A stretch of 64,000 bases of DNA from Roseococcus thiosulfatophilus (GTDB lineage Bacteria; Pseudomonadota; Alphaproteobacteria; Acetobacterales; Acetobacteraceae): assembly GCF_017311575.1 (NCBI RefSeq), contig NZ_JAFFQY010000064.1:114280-178279 (forward strand), given 5' to 3'. Positions 35,985 to 44,341 of the stretch are shown in pieces; the stretch's first letter is position 1, and every line of letters starts with the position of its first letter. The translations under genes were made by a program, and so were the position numbers. Under the pieces are notes generated by a model, which made no database searches, was not told where the DNA came from, and saw nothing but the letters and a program-made list of their open reading frames with translations.

Positions 35985-36418
35985 GCGAGAAGAAGCCCCT
36001 CCCCACCCCCGCCGAGGTCGAGGCCATGCTGCTGCGTGGCCCCTACCACCAGTGGCTCGGCATCAAGGTGATCGCGGTCGGCGAAGGCACCATCGAGCTG
36101 AAGGCCACCTGGCGCGAGGAGTGGGTGGTGAATCCCGACCGCCGCTACACCCATGGCGGCATCCTGGCCGCCCTCGTGGACCTCACGGCCGACTGGGCGC
36201 TGGTCTCGAGCACCGGGCGCGGCGTGCCCACCATTGACATGCGGGTGGACTACCACCGCGCGGCGATGCCGGGCGACCTGACCTGCAAGGGCAAGGTGGT
36301 GCGCGCGGGCGGGCAGTTCTCGGTGGCCGAGGCCTCGGTGTTCGACGGCGATGGCAAGCTCTGCGCCTCGGGCCGTGGCGTCTACCTCACGGCACCCCCG
36401 GCCCCGCCAAAGGCATGA
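35981..36418 (+). CDS. PaaI-type hotdog-fold acyl-CoA thioesterase
   Basis: The 145-residue protein matches the PaaI family: NPDRRYTHGGILAALVDLTADWAL with the active-site HGG region and the DMRVDYHRAAMPGDL strand. It should hydrolyse acyl- or aroyl-CoA thioesters as a tetramer. It overlaps both neighbours by 4 bp (ATGA at each end), so the three proteins are coupled. Confidence 0.92.
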   Translation: MSEKKPLPTPAEVEAMLLRGPYHQWLGIKVIAVGEGTIELKATWREEWVVNPDRRYTHGGILAALVDLTADWALVSSTGRGVPTIDMRVDYHRAAMPGDLTCKGKVVRAGGQFSVAEASVFDGDGKLCASGRGVYLTAPPAPPKA

Positions 36419-37911
36419 GCGGCTTCGCGGCGCGCAACCTCGGCGCGCTGACGCCGGGTGACGTGGCGGGCGACAAGCCCGCCCTGATCTTCCGGTCAGG
36501 CGGCGCCCGGCGCGTCGTGACCTATGCGGAGTTCGACGCCCTGGCCGATGCGGCCGGGCGGGGCCTGCTGCGCCGCGGCCTCGTGCGGGGCGACCGGCTG
36601 GGTCTGCTCGGCGCCAACTCGGTCGAATTTCTGGCGCTGCTCTGCGGCGCCATGCGCGTGGGCGTGGTGGCGGTGCCGGTGAACTGGCGCTTCCCGCCCG
36701 AGACGATTGCCTATGTGCTGGGCAATGCCGAAGTCAGTCTGGTCGCGCATGACGCAGCCCTTGCCGCCCAGGTGCCTGGTGGAATTCCCACCCTGCCCCT
36801 GGAAGGCCCTGATTGGCATGGGTTTCTTGATGCGGGGGCATTGGACCCGATCACGCCCGGCCCGGCCGAGCCGGCGCTCTTCCTCTACACCTCGGGCAGC
36901 ACGGGCAAGCCCAAGGGGGTGGTGCTGTCGCACCAATCCCATCTTTGGATCGTGGAACAGCGCCTGGCCGCCGCGCCGCAGCGGGAGGAGCGCTTCCTCA
37001 TCGCGGCGCCCCTCTACCACATGAACGGGCTGGCGCTGGCGCAACTGGCGCTGGCCGCGGGTGCGACCATCGTGCTGCTGCCGCAATTCCGCGAGGCCGA
37101 CTACATTCGCGCCATCGGCGAGGAGCGCTGCACCTGGCTCACCGCCGTGCCGCCCATGTTCGCCATGCTGCTGCGGGAGAAGGCGCTGCTGGCGGAGACG
37201 GACACGACCAGCGTGCGCTCCATCCGCCTGGGCTCCGCTCCGGTCAGTGAGGCGCTGGCCGCCGCCATCAAGGCCGCCTTCCCCACCGCGCGCCTCATCA
37301 ACGCCTATGGCACGACTGAAGCGGGGCCAGTGGTCTTCGGCCCCCACCCGAAGGGCCTGCCCACGCCGCAGCTCTCGGTGGGTTACCCGCTGCCGGTGGT
37401 GGAGCTGCGCCTGCGCGCCCCCGATGGCACGCTGGGTGACGAGGGCGTGCTGGAACAGCGCACGCCCGGGCTGATGAACGGCTACTACAACCGGCCGGAC
37501 CTCAAGCCCCCCGTCACGGCGGACGGATTCTACGTCACGGGCGATGTGATGCGCCGCGACGCGGACGGGTTTTTCTACGTCGTGGGCCGGGCGGATGACA
37601 TGTTCATCTCCGGCGGCGAGAACATCTTCCCCGGCGAGGTGGAAGCCGTCCTCGAACGCCACCCGGAGGTGGAACAGGCCGCCGTCATCCCGGTGCCCGA
37701 CGAGATCAAGGGCACCAAGCCGGTGGCCTTCGTGGTACGCCGGCCAGGTGCGACGGTGGACGAGGCCACGCTCAAGGCCTTCACCCTGCGCCATGCGCCG
37801 GCCTTCATGCACCCACGCCGGGTGTGGTTCCTGGAGGCGCTGCCGCTGGCGGGCACCAACAAGGTGGACAAGGCTATTCTACAGCGTAAGGCCGCGGAAA
37901 TATCGGCCTAG
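36415..37911 (+). CDS. Acyl-CoA synthetase (AMP-forming)
   Basis: The 498-residue ANL-superfamily enzyme activates a carboxylic acid to its CoA ester through an acyl-adenylate. Motifs in order: LYTSGSTGKPKGVVLSH near 165, YGTTEAG near 300, the hinge GRADDMFISGGENIFPGEVE and the catalytic Lys in GTNKVDKAIL near 484. The acid is unknown. It is last in the oxidoreductase-thioesterase-ligase operon. Confidence 0.93.
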   Translation: MSGFAARNLGALTPGDVAGDKPALIFRSGGARRVVTYAEFDALADAAGRGLLRRGLVRGDRLGLLGANSVEFLALLCGAMRVGVVAVPVNWRFPPETIAYVLGNAEVSLVAHDAALAAQVPGGIPTLPLEGPDWHGFLDAGALDPITPGPAEPALFLYTSGSTGKPKGVVLSHQSHLWIVEQRLAAAPQREERFLIAAPLYHMNGLALAQLALAAGATIVLLPQFREADYIRAIGEERCTWLTAVPPMFAMLLREKALLAETDTTSVRSIRLGSAPVSEALAAAIKAAFPTARLINAYGTTEAGPVVFGPHPKGLPTPQLSVGYPLPVVELRLRAPDGTLGDEGVLEQRTPGLMNGYYNRPDLKPPVTADGFYVTGDVMRRDADGFFYVVGRADDMFISGGENIFPGEVEAVLERHPEVEQAAVIPVPDEIKGTKPVAFVVRRPGATVDEATLKAFTLRHAPAFMHPRRVWFLEALPLAGTNKVDKAILQRKAAEISA

Positions 37912-37938
37912 ATTTCCTACCAAATCAGATCGTGCAAT

Positions 37939-37981
37939 AAGGGGTCTCGCGGCGGCGGGGCCCCTTGGCATGGTTCATGCC
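37939..37981. terminator. Two adjacent hairpins after the acyl-CoA synthetase
   Basis: AAGGGG (37939-37944) with CCCCTT (37961-37966), then GGCATG-GTT-CATGCC (37967-37981). They lie between the synthetase stop and the next receptor gene; a T-tract is missing. Confidence 0.5.
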
Positions 37982-38017
37982 TACCTGGAGCCCCAAGCCG
38001 ATCCAGGAGACTGCCCC

Positions 38018-38989
38018 ATGCTGCATCGCCGTTCCCTCCCCCTCCTCGCCGGGCTTGGCCTCGCCGCCCCCACCATCGCCCGCGCCGCCTTTCCCGAGCG
38101 CCCGGTCACCATGGTCATTCCCTATGCCACCGGCGGCTCGGCCGATGTGCTGGGGCGGGTCATCGCGCCCGAGATGTCGCGCATCCTGGGCCAGACGGTG
38201 GTGGTGGAGCAGCGGCCAGGCGCGGGCGGGCATATCGGCGGCGCGCATGTGGCGCGCAGCGCGCCGGCCGATGGATACAGCTTCGTCCTCGGCTCCGTGT
38301 CCAAGGCCACCGGGCCTTCCTTGCAGACGCTGAACTACGACCCGCTGAATGACCTGACGCCGCTGAGCGGCATCGGCGCCGTGCCCATGTTGCTGGTGGT
38401 CTCGCCCCAGGCCCCCTTCCAGAACCTGGGCGAGCTGCTGGCCGCCGCGCGGGCCCGGCCGGGCGAGATCAGCTATGGCTCCTCGGGCCCCGGCACGGGC
38501 AGCCACCTGGCGGGCGAGCTGCTGGCGGCGGCGACGAACACCCAGCTGCTGCACGTTCCCTATCGCGGCTCCGGCGCCGTCTATCCGGACCTGATCAGCC
38601 AGCGCATCAACTTCCTGCTCGATGCGGCAGGTTCGGCCTCGGGCCAGGTGCGCGGCGGCGCGGTGCGGGCGCTGGGCGTCACATCGGCGGCGCGCACGGC
38701 GGTCTTCCCCGACCTGCCCACCGTGGCCGAGCAGGGCGTGGCGGGCTATGAATTCGGTCTGTGGCTGGGCTTCTTCACCCGCGCCGGCACGCCCGTTCAG
38801 GCCTTCCAGCGTCTGGAGGCCGCCTGCCGCGAGGCCATCGCCACCGCCGCCGTGCAGGAGCGCATGCGCCAGTCGCTGGTCGAGCCCATCCCGACCGACG
38901 CCGCGGGCTTCGCCGCCTATTTCCGCGCCGACGCCGCCCGCTGGGCGGAACTGGTCCGCAGCGGGCGCCTGCGTCGGCTCGACGGCTGA
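38018..38989 (+). CDS. Tripartite tricarboxylate transporter (Bug/TctC) substrate-binding protein
   Basis: The 323-residue periplasmic receptor has signal MLHRRSLPLLAGLGLAAP and cleavage near ARA. It has TMVIPYATGGSADVLGR, VVVEQRPGAGGHIGG, LLHVPYRGSGAVYPDLIS and FPDLPTVAEQG. An AGGAGA precedes the ATG. As the fourth such receptor in the window with no permease nearby, it probably shares a TctAB elsewhere. The upstream acyl-CoA operon may hint at a carboxylate ligand. Confidence 0.92.
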   Translation: MLHRRSLPLLAGLGLAAPTIARAAFPERPVTMVIPYATGGSADVLGRVIAPEMSRILGQTVVVEQRPGAGGHIGGAHVARSAPADGYSFVLGSVSKATGPSLQTLNYDPLNDLTPLSGIGAVPMLLVVSPQAPFQNLGELLAAARARPGEISYGSSGPGTGSHLAGELLAAATNTQLLHVPYRGSGAVYPDLISQRINFLLDAAGSASGQVRGGAVRALGVTSAARTAVFPDLPTVAEQGVAGYEFGLWLGFFTRAGTPVQAFQRLEAACREAIATAAVQERMRQSLVEPIPTDAAGFAAYFRADAARWAELVRSGRLRRLDG

Positions 38990-38996
38990 GGCGCGG

Positions 38997-39695
38997 TCAG
39001 GGCGGGCGGCGGGACAGCGCCTCCCGCCCGATCACGTAGAGGATCTTCGTCCCCGCCCGCACCGAGCCGGAAAGGGTGCCCGAGATCTTGGAGACGCCCA
39101 CACGCCGCCGATACGCCACCGGCACCTCGGCCACGGGCAGGCCAAGGCGCAGGGCCCGCACCTGCATCTCGACCGTCCAGCCCCAGCTCGTGTCGGTCAT
39201 GCGAAGCCGCTCCAGCGCCTTGCGCGTGATGGCGCGGAAGGGGCCGAGATCGGTGAAGCGCCCGCCCCATATGCCGCGCATCAACGCGCAGGCCAGCGCA
39301 TTGCCCAGGCGCTGCTGCGGAGTCAGCGCGCCCGGCTCGCGCTCACCCCGCACGCGCGAGCCGATGACGAGCACGGCCTCGCCCGCCGCGATGGGCGCGA
39401 GCAGGGCCGGGATGTCCTCCGGCCGGTCGGCGGCGTCGGCGTCCATGAAGAGCACCACCTCCACCTCGGGCGAGAGGGCGGCGATGCCCGAAAGGCAGGC
39501 CTGGCCATAGCCGCGCCGGGGTTCGTCCACCACCCGTGCGCCGAGGGCACGGGCGATCTCGGCGGTGGCGTCGCGGCTGCCATTGTCCACCACCACCACC
39601 TCGTGCAGCCAGGGCGGCAGGAAGGGCAGGACGCGCGGCAGGGCCGGCGCCTCGTCGCGCGCGGGGATGACCACGCCGACGCGAGGCTCATTCAT
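38997..39695 (-). CDS. Family 2 glycosyltransferase (polyprenyl-phosphate sugar synthase-like)
   Basis: The 232-residue GT-A enzyme has VVIPARDEAPALPRVL at the start, VVDNGSRDATAE and the metal-binding DADAADRPEDI near 100. The DLGPFRAITRKALERL block resembles dolichol/polyprenyl-phosphate glycosyltransferases. It lacks the C-terminal membrane helices of some relatives. Its start overlaps the membrane protein upstream by 4 bp, so it probably makes the lipid-linked sugar for that protein. Confidence 0.87.
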   Translation of the reverse strand: MNEPRVGVVIPARDEAPALPRVLPFLPPWLHEVVVVDNGSRDATAEIARALGARVVDEPRRGYGQACLSGIAALSPEVEVVLFMDADAADRPEDIPALLAPIAAGEAVLVIGSRVRGEREPGALTPQQRLGNALACALMRGIWGGRFTDLGPFRAITRKALERLRMTDTSWGWTVEMQVRALRLGLPVAEVPVAYRRRVGVSKISGTLSGSVRAGTKILYVIGREALSRRPP

Positions 39696-40975
39696 TGGCG
39701 CCGCCAGAGCCGGAGCGCCAGCAGCACGGACGCCAGATGCCCCCAGGCGAGCGTCAGGTTGAACAACACCCCCTGCCCCGCCCGGTCCATCGGGAACCAC
39801 AGCCAGTAGAGCGGCAGCAGCGCCGCCGGCAGCAGCAGGGGTCGGAAGGCGAGCAGCGCGGCGAGGGGCATGAACCAAAGGGCATACCACGGGTACTGCG
39901 CCAGCGAGAGGTAGAAGACGGCCGCCGCCACCACCATCGTTCCACCCAGCAGCCCGGCCGGGCCGGCGGGCGCGCGCCAGGCGACCAGCAGCGCGACCAG
40001 CCCCGCGACAAGACCCAGCACGGGCCGCGCCCAGCCCGCGGCGGCGGGCCAGAGCGCCGCCAGCGTGGCCAGCGGCGCGTTGTTCACCAGCCAGCCCCCG
40101 GCATAGGCCACGAGCCCCGCATCCCCGGCCCCCAGCGTTGCGAGAAGCGGCGCGATCGTGGCGCCGCCCGCCACCAGCAGGCCCAGCGCCGCCCCGGGGC
40201 GCGCGGCCGGCGGCAGGGCCCAGGCCAGCAGCGGCGCCAGGAGGACAGGCCAGAGCTTCACCCCCGCCGCCAATCCCAGCAGCACCCCCGCCGCCACGCC
40301 ACGTCCGGCGAGGGTCGCCCAGAGCGCGCCCAGCAGCAGGGGCGGCAGCAGCACGTCCAGATGGGCATTGCCCAGTACCAGCACGGGCAGCAGGGGGCAG
40401 CACCACCACAACGCGACCCGCGCGGCGGGCCAACCCGCGCGGCGCAGCAGTCCCAAGGCCAGCAACAACGTCGCCGCCTCGGCCAGCAGCGCCACGGCGC
40501 GCCAGCCTGCCATACCGAAGGGACTCAGCAGGTGCGCCAGTCCGAAGGCGGCCTGGGCCGTGCCAGGGTAGATGCTCCGCAACCCAGTGAAGCGCATCTG
40601 TTCGCGCAGGGCCTCGCCGGCCTCGCCCAGCGCCGGCGGGACGCCCGCGGCCGGCGGCGGGCCCCAGGGGGAAAGCCCATGCGCCACCAGCGCGCCGTCC
40701 CAGAGGTAGCGGAAATGGTCGGTGTTCAACACGGAGGGCGCGTCGAGCCAGGGCAGCCGCAACGCCACACCGAGCGCCAGCCAGGCCGGCCAGGGCATGC
40801 GCGCGAACATGGCCGGCCCTGCCGCCAGCCACAGCGCCCCGCCCGTGACGGCGAACGCCACGAAGCCCAGCACCGGGGCGAAGGGGATCACGGGCCCCTC
40901 GGCCAAAAAGGGCGCCAGGGCGCGCATGCCGCCCTGCAGCGTGAGCAGGCCCAGGGCGAAGACAATCACCGGCAT
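39692..40975 (-). CDS. Polytopic membrane glycosyltransferase (GT87/DUF2029-like)
   Basis: The 427-residue protein has about 10 or more hydrophobic segments. An extracytoplasmic loop contains DHFRYLWDGALVAHGLSPWG, a motif type seen in GT-C enzymes that use polyprenyl-phosphate sugars. LRSIYPGTAQAAFGL and NAHLDVLLPPLLLG are further GT-C-like loops. Coupled with the family 2 transferase downstream; the acceptor is unknown. Confidence 0.82.
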   Translation of the reverse strand: MPVIVFALGLLTLQGGMRALAPFLAEGPVIPFAPVLGFVAFAVTGGALWLAAGPAMFARMPWPAWLALGVALRLPWLDAPSVLNTDHFRYLWDGALVAHGLSPWGPPPAAGVPPALGEAGEALREQMRFTGLRSIYPGTAQAAFGLAHLLSPFGMAGWRAVALLAEAATLLLALGLLRRAGWPAARVALWWCCPLLPVLVLGNAHLDVLLPPLLLGALWATLAGRGVAAGVLLGLAAGVKLWPVLLAPLLAWALPPAARPGAALGLLVAGGATIAPLLATLGAGDAGLVAYAGGWLVNNAPLATLAALWPAAAGWARPVLGLVAGLVALLVAWRAPAGPAGLLGGTMVVAAAVFYLSLAQYPWYALWFMPLAALLAFRPLLLPAALLPLYWLWFPMDRAGQGVLFNLTLAWGHLASVLLALRLWRRQ

Positions 40976-41034
40976 GGGCGAAACCTGCCCCTTCCCTGGC
41001 GCGAAGCACAGGGCAGCCCCATGTCGCGGATGTG

Positions 41035-41580
41035 ATGATGCAGCGCCGCCATCTTCTTCCCTTCGCCGCCGCGGCGGCGTTGGTTCCGCTCCCGGCCGCG
41101 GCCTGGTTCTGGCGGCGCGGCCTGCCCGACCCGGCCGACGCCACGACCAGCCTGGCGGATGTGGAGCGCGCGGTGAGCCGGCTGATCCCGGTGCCCGAGA
41201 TCACGCCGCGCGAATTGGCGCCGCGCCTCGCCTCCATGGTGCTGTTCGACGTGCGCGAGGCGGAGGAATTCGCCCAAAGCCGCCTTCCCGGCGCCCATCG
41301 CCTGCCGCCAGACATGCCGGCCGAGGCCTTCCGCGCCGCCCATGCCGAGCGCGTGGCGGGGCGCGAGGTGGTGTTCTACTGCGCCGTCGGCTGGCGCTCC
41401 GGGCGGATGCTGGAGCGGGTGCAGGCGCTGATCGCCTCCGCGCGCCCGGCCGCGCTTCTGAACCTGCGCGGCGGGCTGTTCCGCTGGCGGGCGGAGGGGC
41501 TGCCCCTGGAAGGCGATGCCGAGGTCCACCCCTTCGACGCCCAGTGGGGGCGCCTGCTGCGGCGGACCCTGGAGCGCTGA
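41035..41580 (+). CDS. Secreted or membrane-anchored rhodanese-domain protein
   Basis: The roughly 181-residue protein has an RR-containing hydrophobic N-terminus (MQRRHLLPFAAAAAL), so it is exported or anchored. A single rhodanese domain (about 55-155) has LFDVREAEEFAQSRLPGAHRLP and the active-site loop FYCAVGWRSG with the catalytic Cys. It may move sulfane sulfur or handle thiols in the envelope. GTG at 41032 and ATGs at 41035 and 41038 are all possible starts. Its stop abuts the convergent znuA-like gene. Confidence 0.87.
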   Translation: MMQRRHLLPFAAAAALVPLPAAAWFWRRGLPDPADATTSLADVERAVSRLIPVPEITPRELAPRLASMVLFDVREAEEFAQSRLPGAHRLPPDMPAEAFRAAHAERVAGREVVFYCAVGWRSGRMLERVQALIASARPAALLNLRGGLFRWRAEGLPLEGDAEVHPFDAQWGRLLRRTLER

Positions 41581-42468
41581 TCAGCCCGCCATCGCGCGCA
41601 CCATCAGCCCCACATTGTGGCGCATCATCGCCTCATATGTCGCGGCCGGGCCATCGGCGGCCGAGAGCGCATCGGCGTAGAGCCGGCCCTGCACCGTCAC
41701 CCCCGCCTCGCGCGCCAGGCGCTCCAGCGTGGCGGGATTGCTGATGTTCTCCACGAAGACCGCGGTGATGTTGTTCTCGCGGATCTGACGGATCAGCCGC
41801 GCCACCTGCTGGGCCGAGGGCTCGGTGTTGCCGATGCCCTGGGGGGCGAGGAAGCGCACGCCATAGGCCGCGCCGAAATAGGCGAAGGCGTCATGGCTGG
41901 TGACGACGACGCGCCGCGCCTCGGGCACCCGGGCGATCTCGGCGCGCACCCAATTGTCCAGCGCCTCCAGCCGCGCCACGGCCGCCTCGGCGCGTTCGCG
42001 GTAATGGGCGGCGCCATCGGCATCGGCGCGGGCCATGCCGGCCTCGATGTTGCGGATGTAGCGGGCGGCGAGGCGCGCATCCTGCCAGGCATGGGGGTCG
42101 TTGTGGCCGTGGTTGTGGCCGGGGCGCGGGGCCTCGCGCAGCAGCGTCAGGCCTTCCGTCGCCACCACCCGCGTGCCGCGGAAATTGGTGCTGCCCAGCA
42201 GGCGGTTGAACCAGTTGTCGAAGCCCGCCCCGTTGCGGATGGCGACATTGGCCGTCCGCACCGCCTCGGCGTGGGAGGGGCGGGTCTGGAAGTGATGCGC
42301 GTCCACATCGGGGCCGGCGATGACGCGCAGCTCGGCGCGGTCCCCCACCACCTGGTGCGTCAGGTCGCCCAGGATGGTGAAGGAGGCGGCGACCACGGGG
42401 CGGGACTGGGCCCGGAGCGCGGTGAAGGGCAGCAGGGCCGGCAGGGCCAGGAGAAGGCGGCGGTTCAT
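41581..42468 (-). CDS. znuA: Zinc/manganese ABC transporter substrate-binding protein (ZnuA-like)
   Basis: The 295-residue periplasmic protein has a signal peptide (to about residue 20). Its metal site includes His of DAHHFQTRPSHAEAV, His of GHNDPHAWQD and the TSHDAFAYFGAAYG region. The short His-rich stretch PGHNHGHNDPH is typical of zinc receptors. A Zur-like palindrome just upstream of the ATG supports zinc over manganese. The ATPase and permease are not in the window. Confidence 0.9.
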   Translation of the reverse strand: MNRRLLLALPALLPFTALRAQSRPVVAASFTILGDLTHQVVGDRAELRVIAGPDVDAHHFQTRPSHAEAVRTANVAIRNGAGFDNWFNRLLGSTNFRGTRVVATEGLTLLREAPRPGHNHGHNDPHAWQDARLAARYIRNIEAGMARADADGAAHYRERAEAAVARLEALDNWVRAEIARVPEARRVVVTSHDAFAYFGAAYGVRFLAPQGIGNTEPSAQQVARLIRQIRENNITAVFVENISNPATLERLAREAGVTVQGRLYADALSAADGPAATYEAMMRHNVGLMVRAMAG

Positions 42469-42482
42469 CGGGCACCTCGCAG

Positions 42483-42504
42483 GATAGGTATGTTATAACC
42501 TATC
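42483..42504 (-). promoter_or_regulatory. Likely Zur operator upstream of znuA
   Basis: The AT-rich palindrome GGTATGTTATAACCTATC, with core GTTATAAC at 42492-42499, stands out in a 70% GC region. It lies 15 bp before the znuA start. It matches the general form of alphaproteobacterial Zur boxes (ATGTTATAACAT). Binding under zinc would shut off the gene. Confidence 0.72.
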
Positions 42505-42525
42505 TGGACGGGGTGCCGTCCCAGG

Positions 42526-43278
42526 TCAACGCCGGAACAGCCGGCGCAGCCAGCCGAACAGCCCGTCCCCGCGCGGCCGGTTGCGCTGGTGCGAGACATG
42601 CGGCCGGCGCGAGGGCGGCGGCAGGGCGGAGGCGACGCTGTGACGGGCCGCATCCTCGGCCTCGATCAGCCGCAATTCCAGGGCCAGCACCTGGGCCACC
42701 GCCTCGGGCGGGTCGTCCTGCAACAGGGCACGGGCGGTATGGGCGGCGTCTTCCCATTCCTCGGCGCGGCGCAGGGCGTCCACCACGCGCACGGTCTGCT
42801 CGGCATCCAGCGGCGGGCCGCTGCGCCACAGCGCCACCGCCTCCAGCCGCCAGCTGCGCGCGAGTTCGGGGCGGCCCAGGTCATCGGCGGTCCAGGCAGC
42901 CTGGAGCGTCGCCTCGGCGGCCGCGTGCAGCGCGCCCGTCTCCTCCAGCACCAGCGCCCAGGCCAGGAAGCGCCGCGCCAGCGGCGGGTGGGAGGCATCA
43001 TTCAGCAAGGCACGGTAATTGGCCCCGCCCACCGCCTGGGCCGCGGCCGGATGCGCCTGGGTGATGTCGGGCGCGGAGTATCCGCAATGCGGGCATTGCT
43101 GCAGCCAGCGGCCCATGGTGGCGCGCAGCGGCTGCCCCGGCCGCAGGTCGAGGTCCGGCGCCTGCTCCGGCGCGGTGGCGCGGAACAAGGCCTGGCGGCT
43201 TTCGGTGCCGCAGACCGCGCACACGGCGCCCTGGGGTGCGGTGGACGCGGCGCTGGGGCCGGGTCGCGAAACTGGCAT
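42526..43278 (-). CDS. Zinc-ribbon protein with helical repeats, unknown function
   Basis: The 250-residue protein begins with two Cys pairs, CAVCG (about 20) and CPHCGYSAPD (about 62), which probably bind one zinc like DUF2225 proteins. Residues 80-200 look like helical TPR-like repeats (RFLAWALVLEETG, LARSWRLEAVALW, LRRAEEWEDAAHTA). The basic tail ends GWLRRLFRR. Role unknown. It ends 57 bp before znuA on the same strand, across the Zur-like site. Confidence 0.75.
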   Translation of the reverse strand: MPVSRPGPSAASTAPQGAVCAVCGTESRQALFRATAPEQAPDLDLRPGQPLRATMGRWLQQCPHCGYSAPDITQAHPAAAQAVGGANYRALLNDASHPPLARRFLAWALVLEETGALHAAAEATLQAAWTADDLGRPELARSWRLEAVALWRSGPPLDAEQTVRVVDALRRAEEWEDAAHTARALLQDDPPEAVAQVLALELRLIEAEDAARHSVASALPPPSRRPHVSHQRNRPRGDGLFGWLRRLFRR

Positions 43279-43386
43279 AATGTTAAACTAGGCAGTCCTG
43301 GGCCGAAGGCGAAGGGGGGAGAATGATGATCGGCGCGGATGGCCGAAGCCATTGCCCCGCGCGGCGCGGCGAAGGATAACTGCAAG

Positions 43387-44334
43387 ATGCCCCGTGGCGA
43401 CCTTTTCCCCGATATCGCGCCCTTCGAGACCGGCCTGCTGCCGCTCGGCGACGGGCATGTCATGTATTGGGAGCAGGTGGGCAATCCCCGCGGCCAGCCC
43501 GTGCTGTTCCTCCATGGCGGCCCCGGCGCCGGGGCGGGCGCGGTGCACCGCCGCTTCTTCGACCCCACGCATTGGCGCCTTGTGGTGTTCGACCAGCGCG
43601 GCGCCGGTCGTTCGCGCCCGTTGGGGGAACTCACCGCCAACACCACGCCGCATCTGGTCGAGGACATCGAGACGCTGCGGCGCTTCCTGGGGCTGGAACG
43701 CTGGCTGCTGTTCGGAGGCTCCTGGGGCTCCACCCTCGCCTTGGCCTATGCCCAGGCCCATCCGGAGCGCGTGACGGGCTGCGTGCTGCGCGGCGTCTTC
43801 CTGGGCCGGGACGAGGAGGTGGACTGGTTCCTGCACGGGCTGCGCCGCTTCTTCCCCGATGCCTGGTCCGCCTTCGTCGAGCACATCCCGCCCGAGGAAC
43901 GGCATGACCTGCTGGAGGCCTATCTCCGCCGCCTGACCAGCCCCGACCCCGCGCTCCACCTGCCGGCCGCCCGCGCCTGGAGCCATTACGAGGGAAGCTG
44001 CTCCACCCTCCTGCCCTCGCCCGAGACGGTGGCCTCCTTCGCGCAGGACCGCACGGCGCTGGGGCTCGCGCGGATCGAGGCGCATTACTTCAAGCATCGG
44101 CTCTTCCTGCCCGAGGGCGGGTTGCTGGGCGGCATGCACCGCATCGCGCACATGCCCGCCGAGATCATCCAGGGGCGCTACGACATGGTCTGCCCGGCCG
44201 AGACGGCCTTCGACCTGGCCGCCGCCTGGCCGCGTGCCCGGCTGACCGTGGTGTCCGATGCCGGGCATTCCGCGCTGGAGCCCGGCATCCGCACGGCGCT
44301 GGTGGCGGCGGTGGAGAGGTTCCGCAGAAGGTAG
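43387..44334 (+). CDS. pip: Prolyl aminopeptidase
   Basis: The 315-residue alpha/beta hydrolase removes N-terminal proline from peptides. It has HGGPGAGAG (oxyanion), FDQRGAGRS, the nucleophile elbow GGSWGSTLALAYAQ and the final His in DAGHSALE. The ATG at 43387, with AAGGA upstream, gives the usual family length; an upstream ATG at 43339 would add 16 atypical residues. Confidence 0.94.
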   Translation: MPRGDLFPDIAPFETGLLPLGDGHVMYWEQVGNPRGQPVLFLHGGPGAGAGAVHRRFFDPTHWRLVVFDQRGAGRSRPLGELTANTTPHLVEDIETLRRFLGLERWLLFGGSWGSTLALAYAQAHPERVTGCVLRGVFLGRDEEVDWFLHGLRRFFPDAWSAFVEHIPPEERHDLLEAYLRRLTSPDPALHLPAARAWSHYEGSCSTLLPSPETVASFAQDRTALGLARIEAHYFKHRLFLPEGGLLGGMHRIAHMPAEIIQGRYDMVCPAETAFDLAAAWPRARLTVVSDAGHSALEPGIRTALVAAVERFRRR

Positions 44335-44341
44335 GGCTGGC

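Noticed and set aside
38997..41315. A single 772-codon fusion frame on the minus strand
   Set aside because: The upstream part is the antisense of the rhodanese gene and an off-frame reading of the membrane transferase; only the C-terminal 232 residues form the family 2 glycosyltransferase.
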